A DNA stretch of 64,000 nt, taken from the NCBI RefSeq assembly GCF_000150275.1, contig NW_002060973.1, positions 353,004 through 417,003 on the forward strand, written 5' to 3'. The translations under genes and the position numbers were made by a program. Of this stretch, positions 40,301-49,441 are shown piece after piece. This DNA is from Trichoplax adhaerens. Taxonomy: Eukaryota > Placozoa > Uniplacotomia > Trichoplacea > Trichoplacidae. The notes under the pieces were generated by a model. The model was not told the origin of the DNA. It saw only the letters and a list, made by a program, of their open reading frames with translations, and ran no database searches. The number at the start of each line of letters is the position of its first letter. Within the stretch, counting starts at the first letter, position 1.

Positions 40301-43300
40301 TAAAAACTTATTCTTGTTTTCGTACTTGAAAAATAGACTATTGGCAGGGAATAACATAAGCGCTATTCCGATATCGTTTTTAAAATGGAATATTTATCTT
40401 AGAACATTGTAAGTGAATCTTTTGTTAATCGATCTAATAATGACCACTTAGTATTTAAAAGAGAATTTAAGTATGGCGTAGAATAAATAAGAATTAGTCT
40501 TACATTATCCTACCGGAACCGTATCTAAATTTATGAAAAAGTATGATAAACCATATGAGAGTACTTTATATTAAATGATGCTGTCCATTATAAACTTAAC
40601 TAGTATAAGTAGAGCACAGCTAGGATATTGCGATTATTATAATAGCAGATAAATTTTATTTAACACGAATGTTTAAAATTAGTTAAGAATTCTGTGAAAG
40701 TTATTTATTGCAATTAAGCTATACTTGAAGCCTAGTCTTACGACTTTTCATTGTTTAGGTCCATTAGCAGCAACAAAATGTCACTATCTGCCATTAAACA
40801 AACCATGCGTGGCCTTTATATTGACGATGGCTGCATACCGCCATTAGTCTATAACTACGGAGAATATTACAGATGCCATCATTATTCGCTGTAAGTAAAC
40901 AATATGTCCGTAATTTTTATAATACAAATAACTTACATATAATTGCGCAAATCTTCTCGATAGGACTTGACTTCTTTTCAGTATCTAGAATATTCTTACC
41001 TCGAATGACTAATCTCATCATTTATTTTTATGCAAAACTGACTTGATCAGAGACTTGAGCGACTGTGGACTGAATAAAATTCCTTTGGATATTTTTATCC
41101 ATCTTCATGGCTTTTTAAAAGTCTTGTAAGTCAATTTAAGTGGCAACAATTATCATATATAGTTTCTTTAACCTAAAACGTTGAAAGAATCTACGAATAG
41201 GACTATAGGTATTTCATTTTTTTATCTGATTTCTTAATTAGCTTCCATTATATCAAATTTAATTTTGATGTATTGATAGTAATATTTCTATTTTCTATTT
41301 CATCGTATTACATTTTAATACTTTAATACATTTATAACAAACAAAGCCTATTAACCATTGAACAGTAAAATTTCTTACAATTAATTCAATTTTGAATACA
41401 CGAGCTTATAAAAGTAAAAATTTCATATTATCATCCACAGTTAATTTTAAGACTAATGAGAAATATACGAATGTTTTCATTTACAACTTATGTTCATAGC
41501 CTGCTAGTAACTCACAAATTCAATGAGTACTATAATTTTGAAGGATATCAACGTTTTGATTTTCTTCAATAATATCCTAAAAATTGTTACGGAAGTTTAT
41601 TGGCATCGTTTCTTTACTGGATAATTCAATGTGAGATTATCAACTGAATCAGTTGAAATACCATTAAACATCCAAAATAGGAATAAGTGTCATTTATCTT
41701 CTGCCATGAAATCTGTAACAGGTTGAAGATACCTAAAATGCTAATTTCCGCCGAAATTAGAGCATCAATTACAGCGCACCCTTATGCTAGTACCTGATAT
41801 TTCAATAATTATACAGCACTATAATGCTAATGATAGTCTATATTTCAAATTTTATTTTAATCTTCCATATTAAAATATTTTCCTTTCCACCTTATTGAGC
41901 AACAGAACACTCAATAATAACAACATCGAAAATATGGATGCGTCAGCCATATTTCGAGATAGTGATCACAATTTACGAGAACTGTAAGTTCATTTATAAG
42001 CTATTCTTTCACTTAGGTATCGTTGACAGGAATGCAACCTTTGCTGAAGTTAAATTTCTTTTGATGCAGAACATCATTTAAATAAAATATATATTATCAT
42101 TATTTTATCTATTGCTTCCTAGATAACATCGTAATGACATGCAATAAATGCTAAGTATTGACTGAATAGCTATTAAATTCCAATGTAGGCATTTGGCCAA
42201 TAACAAAATATTGAACTTCACGAATTCTAATAATATACAATTTAATGCATTAAAGATACTGTAAGTAGCAAAAGTTTGCTCTATATAAACTTTTAGACTG
42301 TGAAAATGAAATAATGATAGTCTGTATTTTTTCGAATTTCGTCAATTATTCAGAGACGTCGCTAAAAACCGGCTAACTGATATTTGCGGAAGATCAGATT
42401 TATTAGGAATCGCACCCTATGTATTCGATATGTAAGTATTCGTTTCTTAATGATTTTTAACCAAGTAGCTATAAATATGTTAATTATCTGTGGTTTATAC
42501 GTAACTACAGATATTTAGATTTCAATCAAATCCGAGTTTTAAAACCAAGATGTTTTGGAACCCTATTCAAGCTACAGAAACTGTAAGTACTATTATCGCT
42601 AAAATTTATGGAGCGAGATAACTACTCACAATTACAGTAGTTTAATAGCCTCACTGCTACTACGATATAGCTCTTGGCATAAGAGATAATGCCGTACCTC
42701 ACCATTTCATCATCAGCTACGGCCCATTTGGATACTTTATTTTATGCGAACCATTACAAATAGATAACTGTTTAAGTGATGCACTGTGTATGAAATAAAC
42801 TTTGTCGTAATTTAAATTATTCAGTTTACTTAGATTAAATATTGTACTATTTCTAATCTCATTCTCTCTAAGATCAATTAAATCGAATCCATTAGTGGCT
42901 TTAAAGGAAGTTTCATTTTATGGCTCAGCTACCTTAGGCGCGGTGTAAGTTAGATGACCATAAACATCTGATTTTGTAGATTTAATCGAAATTTTATTAT
43001 TGTTAGTTACCGGTACTGATCTAGAAGTACTCGCCAAATTTGTTACCGAAATCAGTAATATCTCAAAAAATTATCAGTTAAAGCTTCTATATAATAAGTT
43101 AAAATTGAAATATTGAAAGAGTTGCATTAATAGTTTGAATAAAATCGTACTTCGGTGGATTAACACGAATTAAACGTCGCTTCTGCGGCGATGCATGAAA
43201 AGATCTCAAATTGAGTAAACTTTACCCTTTCATATAACTATCCTAAAGCTAATTTCTTACAGATATGATTGTTACAATTAAATATTATAGTACTTCAAGA

Positions 43301-45083
43301 ACATTTGTAATCAATGTTAATATTAACTATTCATTTTGTAATTTCTTATTTCATTTGGACGATTAAATATCGGCATGTTAGAGATTCTACTCGCGCATAT
43401 TTATGCTGCATTGTTCCTGCAAAGATTACTACCTGCTCGCCATCTCCTGATTTAGATTCTGCTTCAAGTTGTGAAAATATTCTTGCTCATACGACTTTAC
43501 AATTAGCTGTTTGGATTATGGCTATCGCTGCGTTCATTGGAAATATAATGGTCATCGCCAATAATCGTTCTGATAAAACTCGCAAAACGAGCAAAGCTAC
43601 TGAATTAGTCTTCACGAATTTAGCATTGTCTGATTTCTTAATGTCAATATATCTAATTATCATTGGAATCGGCGATTTCGTATATCGTGATCGTTATGCT
43701 CACAATACTGAAGAATGGCTTAGAAGTCCTACTTGCGTCATAGCATCATTTTTAATATGTACATCAAGTTTAATGTCAGTTCTTATGATGTTGTTTATAG
43801 GCATCGATCGTTACACAATTACTTCAGATCCCTTTGCATCATCGGATACAAGATATAAAAGGACTAAAATATTACTCGTATTAGGATGGCTACTAGTAGG
43901 AGTTTTCGTAGGCATACCAGTTTTTATGAGTATTAACCAACCCGGCGACAGGCGTCTATATCAGTTAAGTTCAATTTGCTCTCCAAGTAATTTAAGCGAT
44001 CGATTCTATGCTAGTTGGACAATTTCATTTGTAGTAATTCAACTTTTATGCTGGATTTTAACTTTAGCACTTTATTTAAAATTAGTAACTATAGTAAGTA
44101 AAACGCAGCGTTCTGTTCGAAGTAGTGCTCAATCACGCAGTTTTGCCGTTGCTATTCGGATATCACTGATCATAATAACAGATTTATTGGCTTGGCTACC
44201 AGTTTATATTATTTCCGTTATGTCCATCGCACAAGGCACCCTAAATATATTCATTCTACAATTTGCTGTCATCTTAGCTATTCCACTGAATTCGGCTATT
44301 AATCCATATATTTATACGGCTACTGGAACGGCTTGTTTTTATCGCTTAACAACAACTAAGAGCAAAAGAAATTCAATGTACTATTCAGCAACACGAAATA
44401 CTTCTATGAATCAGTTTACAACTAATATCAATAAATCGAAGTTTACTAGTACTAATCGGCTTTCTAAATATGAGACTGTGATTAACGATATTGATGATCG
44501 TATTCCTGAAAAACTAGACGACAGCAATCAAGACCTTAATGAAGTTACTAACAATCAAACTGTTCAAGTAGTCAATAAGAAAGAACATAGTTCTCATTCT
44601 ACACAGCCCATCGTCACTGTAATATATTATGCTCATAATGTAGGCTTCTTATTAAGTATCCGGCGAAGTAAAAACTGTAGCACAGTTTCGTGCTTAGCTG
44701 CTAATGTATTAGCTATCAACGGCGATCTGGACTCTTCTCGTGATACAAATTTAAAAAATTGCATCATGATTGATGTTAGTAACTTCTTGCAGATTTATAA
44801 ACTGGAAAAAATAACTTGGAAAAGTGAAGAAACCGATGCAGCCGTAATTAATACCGGTATTATAAATCCTGCATTTGATGGGAATGATGATTGGAATACT
44901 AAGTTTGCTAAAAATAGAAAAGATATTTTAGCAATAAGGACTGATATAAATCATCAAGCATGTGATCGCATTGACGGAGAAGAAGACAGTGTGCAACATA
45001 ATCAACTAAGTAATGTTCAGTATAGGAACGCAGGAGTACAAGGTAGGTATTATCCTCCTTTATTTCTTACTAGAACAAAATAA
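19294..45083 (+). CDS. Giant leucine-rich-repeat G-protein-coupled receptor (LGR, relaxin-receptor-like 7TM), about 59 exons
   Basis: Predicted cell-surface receptor of about 2000 residues. Order: signal-peptide exon (19294-19357), LRRNT exon (20272-20386), 56 small exons from 20585 to 42944, and a terminal exon with hinge, seven TM segments and tail (43382-45083). The small exons are mostly 72 or 75 bp, encode one LRR each (consensus LxLxxNxIxxIxxxxFxxLxxLxxL), and all start after base 2 of a Leu/Ile/Met/Val codon, so introns are phase 2 throughout. No 7TM or stop-bearing terminal exon occurs between them, so one gene is the simplest reading. Known LGRs have roughly 10-17 LRRs. I see no LDLa module. 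The ligand is unknown. Odd points: one exon is cut by the N gap, one (42512-42582) is 71 bp and breaks frame, and solo LTRs sit in four introns. Confidence 0.85.
20272..20386 (+). CDS. LRR-GPCR gene 1, exon 2: LRRNT cysteine cap
   Basis: Reads IQCPKTCDCQFASKIQCTNP followed by ILTTFPTSGAVLSTVRQL. The C-P-x2-C-x-C-x(7)-C spacing is the LRR N-terminal capping module found on extracellular LRR proteins. It is 115 bp; acceptor CAATAG, donor GTAAGT in phase 2, feeding the first LRR exon. Confidence 0.92.
20585..24084 (+). CDS. LRR-GPCR gene 1, LRR exons 1-11 (alternating A/B repeats)
   Basis: Exons: 20585-20656, 20824-20895, 21087-21161, 21513-21584, 21821-21895, 22226-22297, 22551-22625, 22995-23066, 23431-23505, 23779-23850, 24010-24084. 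After the first LRR (VIMGTKIRSVGKDNLF) they form five pairs. Type A is 72 bp with a core such as LYLYNNKIEKISDGVFASLH. Type B is 75 bp with a core such as LSLQYNTLHDITSPRIFQGL. All junctions are phase 2. The strong similarity among A exons and among B exons shows growth by duplication of two-exon modules. Confidence 0.92.
24624..26211 (+). CDS. LRR-GPCR gene 1, LRR exons 12-14
   Basis: Exons 24624-24695 (YLDKNKISYVADGVFLPIKG), 25963-26034 (RLSKNGIRHIDDIHISDLSN) and 26140-26211 (SLSRNRISELPAGAFKSMTK). They leave the A/B pattern and correspond in order to exons 62107, 63692 and 63874 of the downstream paralogue. The 1.27-kb intron 24696-25962 shows no further LRR exon. Confidence 0.9.
27254..27960 (-). 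mobile_element. Probable solo LTR in intron between LRR exons 14 and 15
   Basis: Reading the minus strand, the element starts TGTGACGGAGTA and ends near CCGTCATCCACA. It carries a TATATAAA box, followed about 120 bp later by AATAAA, which is an LTR-like order. Its base composition is more balanced than the surrounding intron. At the plus-strand right end is a 10-bp hairpin (27937-27958, TGACGGAGTA/TACTCCGTCA), with a short TAATTAC tandem repeat just inside. I find no matching target duplication, so the exact borders are uncertain. Confidence 0.5.
28073..33402 (+). CDS. LRR-GPCR gene 1, LRR exons 15-29
   Basis: Exons: 28073-28144, 29213-29284, 29408-29479, 29596-29667, 29836-29907, 30827-30898, 31011-31082, 31164-31235, 31340-31411, 31532-31603, 31883-31960, 32157-32228, 32369-32440, 32997-33068, 33331-33402. 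All are multiples of 3 (mostly 72, one 78 bp) with phase-2 joins. Repeats are more varied than in the A/B block, for example DLSRNELVSINNRVFSKLPS and DLSSCKISVVSSWAFSNCTN. Some are weak LRRs (31883-31960), but the leucine positions and splice frames hold. Confidence 0.85.
28548..29074 (+). mobile_element. Solo LTR, family 1, copy 1
   Basis: Starts TGTGGCAGTG and ends TTTTGTGACA, flanked by a perfect 5-bp target duplication CCATA (28543-28547 and 29075-29079). It matches the copy at 33471 closely over its length but lacks about 110 bp of the 5' third. It holds a TATATAAA promoter motif. There is no internal retroelement coding sequence. Confidence 0.88.
33471..34107 (+). mobile_element. Solo LTR, family 1, copy 2 (full length)
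   Basis: Starts TGTGACAGTG and ends TTTTGTGACA, 637 bp. The flanking pentamers AATTT and AATAT agree at four of five positions. It includes TATATAAATGCAG. It lies in the intron between LRR exons 29 and 30, in the same orientation as the gene, and is the most complete copy in the window. Confidence 0.88.
34296..38557 (+). CDS. LRR-GPCR gene 1, LRR exons 30-45
   Basis: Exons: 34296-34367, 34549-34620, 34706-34777, 34990-35061, 35522-35596, 35881-35946, 36103-36174, 36425-36505, 36613-36684, 36982-37047, 37181-37252, 37409-37480, 37569-37640, 37740-37811, 38288-38359, 38483-38557. Lengths run from 66 to 81 bp, always a multiple of 3. Typical cores are DLSNNLMTELNIPKSFQCLH and DLDHNKISFIENEAFLGLLK. 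This section has the short-intron, LDLSxN style seen in long LRR ectodomains such as Toll-like proteins. In the last exon the donor GTATGT at 38558 is chosen because it alone keeps phase 2. Confidence 0.85.
38633..39184 (-). mobile_element. Solo LTR, family 2, copy A
   Basis: Plus-strand ends are TGTGATATATAG and GTTACATTACA; flanking pentamers are TAAGT and CAAGT. It aligns with 48047-48611 and, reversed, with 51794-52352. The TATA and AATAAA order places sense on the minus strand. A 62-codon plus-strand frame (38780-38968) lies inside, discussed under findings. Confidence 0.85.
39238..42944 (+). CDS. LRR-GPCR gene 1, LRR exons 46-56 (includes gap-truncated and frameshifted exons)
   Basis: Exons: 39238-39303, 39836-39910, 40156-40204 (5' part lost in the N gap), 40337-40408, 40759-40890 (132 bp, with a cysteine-bearing insert), 41051-41125, 41906-41983, 42189-42260, 42354-42431, 42512-42582 (71 bp, frameshift as printed), 42873-42944. 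Cores include SLSHNNISYISPSCNKTFGS, DLSDCGLNKIPLDIFIHLHG and HLANNKILNFTNSNNIQFNA. The last exon ends in phase 2 and joins the terminal exon at 43382. Confidence 0.8.
40106..40155. other. Assembly gap (50 N)
   Basis: A run of 50 Ns inside gene 1 removes the 5' part of the LRR exon that ends at 40204. Fifty is probably a placeholder, so more exons could be missing here. Confidence 0.99.
43382..45083 (+). CDS. LRR-GPCR gene 1, terminal exon: hinge, seven-TM domain, cytoplasmic tail
   Basis: Acceptor CATGTTAG at 43381 gives DSTRAYLCCIVPAKITTCSP, then DLDSASSCENILA, resembling the cysteine hinge of type C LGRs (relaxin receptors). Rhodopsin-family landmarks follow in order: FIGN in TM1, LALSDF in TM2, Cys in PTCVIAS before TM3, an intact DRY (GIDRYTI), a partner Cys in ECL2 (ICSPSNLSD), AWLP in TM6 (family CWxP) and NSAINPYIY in TM7. 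After TM7 comes a Ser/Thr/Asn-rich tail of about 235 residues. A single exon for hinge plus 7TM is the usual LGR arrangement. The open frame extends up to an ATG at 43314, but that part is intronic by splice-phase logic. The stop TAA is at 45081-45083. Confidence 0.94.
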
Positions 45084-45084
45084 A
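45079..45084 (+). terminator. AATAAA overlapping the receptor stop codon
   Basis: The hexamer AATAAA spans the TAA stop of gene 1. If used for polyadenylation the 3' UTR would be only tens of bases long. The next AATAAA candidates are several hundred bases downstream, so use is uncertain. Confidence 0.3.
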
Positions 45085-45604
45085 TCATTGTTGTAATGGA
45101 AGTTATTTTTCATTTATTACCAGATGAACAAGATAGAAGAAGTAAAAATTCCATTGTAAGAAGCAATTCTTGGTAGTTCCTAAACAAAAATGATACTACT
45201 ACTATCAATGGTTGACGTATAATACTTAGGAAAAGTTTTCATTTATTTAATTATGATATTTACTATTATTCTGCACTCAATATGACTGTAACTCGTACAT
45301 ACTTAGTAATAATATTAGGTTGCCTTTAATGTAATCATATTCTCTTTTTCATATCATGTTGGGTATTCTTTTCGATTAATTAGATTAATGTTCAATGCAA
45401 ATTCCCCAAATTTCTTGCCGATAGCATTATCATCAACACTGTTTCCTTCGGTACCGATGATATTTACTATTCTATAACCTTTCTAATACTATTTCATAAT
45501 AATAAATATTCATATTTAGCTCTTAATCATTGTAGTGATGCACCTCATATTTGATTTCACCGATAGCTATGTTTAAAGTAGCTTAGAAGAAGGTTGATTA
45601 TTAA
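45085..45604. other. 3' flank of LRR-GPCR gene 1
   Basis: AT-rich sequence without a recognised gene; likely contains the gene 1 3' UTR. Confidence 0.4.
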
Positions 45605-46058
45605 TGTAGTGTATTTAGAATATACTGTAACTATATTCTACTCTTAAATATAGACATGTTGTATTGCTCTTATATTTAGACATATCTGCAGTCCGCTTAC
45701 TTCACATTCATATATAGGCTACTGTATTTAGTTATTACAGTACTCGCTGTTTGCTACAATCATCAAATATGTTGTAACCTGTTATGGTATATGTTGTATC
45801 TAAATCTACAATCCTATTCTTTGCATGCGTTCTATCTTTAAGCTATAAACGTCGCCCTTTTCCACCTCAGAAATCGTTAGTTTCCTGGTTAGTCTTCGCA
45901 GGTTACTCACGACAGCTTGCACGCTGGTCTACCGTAACTACCTCACTGTACTTACTTAACTACTTAAAATAAAGTATAAGTTTTATACAACTTTTGGTGT
46001 ACTAAATGTAAATGGCAACTAAATCTCAATCCTCTGAGATATCGAACCCTACATCACA
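45605..46058 (+). mobile_element. Possible solo LTR, family 4
   Basis: Begins TGTAGTGTAT and ends CCTACATCACA, with flanking pentamers ATTAA and AGTAA (four of five match). A TATATAGG box near 45712 and AATAAA near 45966 are in the order expected for a plus-strand LTR. There is only one copy in the window, so family status is unproven. The 62-codon frame at 45784-45972 lies inside it. Confidence 0.5.
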
Positions 46059-48046
46059 AGTAATATTATTCATTACAGACTATTGGTAGTATACTCCTAT
46101 CAAAATACAAGGCCAAGTCTGGGTGAATAGCTATAGAATAATTGTGAAGATGCTTGACCCTTTACATTCTAGGACATTAATAAATAAGTAAATACATCTT
46201 AAGTAAACAGATTCAAACAATGGCAACATTGATTGCTCACATGAAGATAAGTGTTGCATTCGTTTATTTTATTCTAATTGTTAGCCATTTTTTTTGTGGT
46301 AAATTGATTGATTTTAAACTATATGGGAGATACAAATAAGAGGCTCGTAATTGGTTCGAGTTCATTGTTAATAATTCAATATTACTTGACTGTTCTATAA
46401 CCCTGCAGTAATTGTTTTTATATTCTGTCTTAACTTTGACAATTATTTTGTGATAATTAGGGTTTTAGATAGATCAAGGAGTTGGATATTTTCATTTCAG
46501 TAACAGGTTAAGTTCCTTATTATGACCTGCTATTGTTTTGTAATTTTTATATGGTAGAATTTTTTTTTTTATTCGATATTTATGGAGCAGTTTAAATTTT
46601 TATAGTGTTTTGCATTTTGAATGTAGTTGTGTAAAAATAAGTGTTACAATTGCGTTAAAGTTTTAGCGAGCAATATTGAGTACCGTTACACAAATACGAA
46701 TTTAATTGCCGATATACTTATGAACCATTTACTTTTAGTCACTATATTTGATAACATTGACCTATAAGTTTGCATAGGTTCCTTTTTACTTTTTTGCTGC
46801 GAAATAATATTCGTAGATAAATACTTATCATATTTCGATAGAGATCGTAAATTGGGTGGGTAATAGTTGATAATAACATTTTTTTGATACTTACATTCTG
46901 GTATAGCCAACTGCTTAGGCCTATAATGTTCATTTACCGACACCTAGTAATTAATACGTATGCAAATTTAACACTAAATGGTATATTTTCAAAGAAAGTT
47001 TCAGATCAATTTCGCCTAAGGAGACGAATAGTTTATTGACATCCCACAACGAAAGAGGAGATCTTCGGCATTTACTGCTGTATTGCAAGACAGATGTTGG
47101 AAGGACTCGCCTGTCAGCAGGCTTGTAATGAGTAATTCCTATTCTGGAATTTTAAGGTCCAGCTTATAAATTTAACAGAAACAGATTCTGTTTGTTAATT
47201 TTTTGTAATTAATTAATTAATTATCAATTTTTATTTATTTAATTTCCAATTGCTTCATAAGAAATCAGCTAGAACTTGGATAAACCAATAGCAAGTGATA
47301 ATAGTAGGCATTTAAAATTGATTATATATAAACAATCACAAAATATTCGATAAAAGGATCATTTAAGCAACGAAAATTTGTTTCAGGACTGTTAAGGCCA
47401 GGGATAATCAATGTTCTGTAGTGTAATACACTTACATGCCAAGTTCGTAAATATATTTTGAAAAATATGCTTAGCATTTGTGATACGATATTAAAGTCAA
47501 ATATGCTTGAAATTTTATTAAATTCAGGGATCACATTTTCTATCAACGATATATACTGAGTAATAATGAATAGCTATTTATTATTAAGGTTTGCAATCCA
47601 TAAAAAGGAATCTGAATTACTAGAATAAAACATTCTCTACTACGGAATAAATGCGCGAGCACCGCTTTTAACCTTAAAAATATTATTTACCATGACTCCG
47701 TCTGTGGGAGAAGAAGCTACTTTTAGTCTTCTAAGAAGAACTATAGAAAAATAGCAAAAACAGCCCAGATAATCAAGTTATTCAAATCTCCATCAACAAT
47801 TCCGTAAAATGTAAACAAAAGACAATCAAATACTCCTTTAAAATATTCTACGCTGAAACTAAGATTCGTATTAGCATATGAAGAAACAGAACTATGCATG
47901 ACTGTCATTTACCGCTTTTTATGTGCACAGTGCGATAAACATATGTACAATATTTCATTATACCAGCCATCATTGTAATTCCTTTTTTGAGGACGGCGAC
48001 TATTCTACGTCACATGGCGCTTTAACTCATATTAACTTTGTACTTT
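46059..48046. other. Intergenic DNA between the two LRR receptor genes
   Basis: No gene recognised. A short stretch around 47040-47120 has higher GC and is open on the minus strand for about 40 codons, perhaps a fossil of a mobile element. I cannot name it. Confidence 0.45.
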
Positions 48047-48611
48047 TGTGATAAAATCTGATCACGAAAATTCCAAAGTTGTAGAAAATTAGAAGAACTT
48101 TATTAGATCTAATACAAAGACTAACCACACACAAATCTACTCTAGCCAAATATAACTACTGAAAGAATTTTAGAAAGAATAATCAGATAATCAAATGTCT
48201 CCTGTTTTTATACTCCCAGTAGCCTGCGCAGCTAGAATCATCATAACAGCATTCTACCATATTTTACACATATGTAGCTTATTATTAGTCACAATATTTT
48301 ACAGCGAACCATCAGTAATCCAATATGGAAATGATTGCAGTATTTTCGTAGATATTATTCCTACCAGTCAAAGTAAAATGAACTAAGCATATCCTGATAC
48401 ATGATTTACAATTCTATTTCTACCTCTAACGTTATTAGTGGCTCAACATCTTACTGTATATAAACATCTGTGCTCTAGCATAGAGTTTATCCTTACAGTC
48501 TATAATTATGGGCTACTAAATATATCATAAGACAAATATAGAAACCACACTACCGTACTTCAACCTAAACATGGCTAATGGCCTACAATCACAATACTAA
48601 GTTACTTTACA
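48047..48611 (-). mobile_element. Solo LTR, family 2, copy B
   Basis: Plus-strand ends are TGTGATAAAATC and GTTACTTTACA, with a perfect 5-bp target duplication ACTTT (48042-48046 and 48612-48616). On the minus strand AATAAAGTTC lies near the 3' end. A 63-codon plus-strand frame (48195-48386) corresponds to that in copy A. Confidence 0.88.
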
Positions 48612-49377
48612 ACTTTACATAAAATTTATGATAACATGCACATTTTTTCTATGCTATGAAATTTATTGCATTAAGAGTCACCATTATCTTCAGAAATGAA
48701 TAATTTCAAGTGTAAAACGTCATAAAAACATATGTTGCCTTATAAATATTTATATAGTTTATGAAATTATTACGTACCTGGCTGCGATTCTATAAACCTT
48801 GTGGAGTATTTGCAATACGTGGCAGTAAATCAATTATCTTTTGTCAAATTATTCTGATAGTAAAGTACAGTATTTTGTTTGAAATTGTTATTTCAATCTG
48901 TTATAATAATTATTAATTAGGAATAATATCTATTTTGCGATATCGATAACAATTAATTCGAAAGCTGTGCACGTATTGTGTTGACTTAATTTTATTTTTC
49001 TGGATCATTAACATCGATTATAAGAACGAGCTATTGTATAGCGTTCTATTAGTTTTTCACTACAGCGCCTCTTTGTTTCTCATTTGATTCTTTAATTAGG
49101 ATTTGAGGTCAAAAATGATACTATAATGATTGAAGTATATCCGCTAGATTAAAATTAATTTAATTATGAATAACATTATTATTATCTAGAAATTTCGCAA
49201 GATCATGCAAATTCTTTGGCTGATAAATTTCTGCATAATTTATCCTTACAAATTTTACAAGTTCTTTCTTATGATAAACTATTGCCTTTTCTTTAATATC
49301 CACTTCGCGTTAAAGCAGTTAGTAAACGAACCTGCAATAGATAGCTTTACGAACTTATCACGAATAGCTGGTCAATT
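48612..49377. promoter_or_regulatory. Upstream flank of LRR receptor gene 2
   Basis: No coding exon. By position this 0.77 kb between the solo LTR and the signal-peptide exon should hold the promoter and 5' UTR, but I see no convincing core-promoter motif. The 241-bp repeat found upstream of gene 1 is not recognisable here. Confidence 0.3.
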
Positions 49378-49441
49378 ATGAAACTCTTCGTCATCTTATT
49401 TTGGTCAAATGTTTTCTTTGACTCCATACTACTGGTGTCAG
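49378..49441 (+). CDS. LRR receptor gene 2, exon 1: signal peptide
   Basis: Reads MKLFVILFWSNVFFDSILLV then S plus one base, a hydrophobic signal peptide. Length (64 bp) and donor phase (1) equal those of the gene 1 signal exon. Spliced to 53075 it gives AlaLeuGln before CPQTC, like GluIleGln before CPKTC in gene 1. The intron is 3.6 kb because of LTR insertions. Confidence 0.78.

Noticed and set aside
41723-41790. Possible extra LRR exon after ACAG
   Set aside because: Open for about 22 codons, but it lacks the leucine pattern and a phase-2 donor.
43314-43381. ATG-started extension of the 7TM exon with a hydrophobic stretch
   Set aside because: It looks like an extra signal anchor, but the acceptor at 43381 joins LRR exon 56 in phase and the upstream part resembles intron. 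No LGR starts at its hinge.
45784-45972. 62-codon frame with a signal-like start
   Set aside because: Lies inside a probable solo LTR and has no phase-1 donor to join the gene 2 LRRNT exon; 49378-49441 fits instead.
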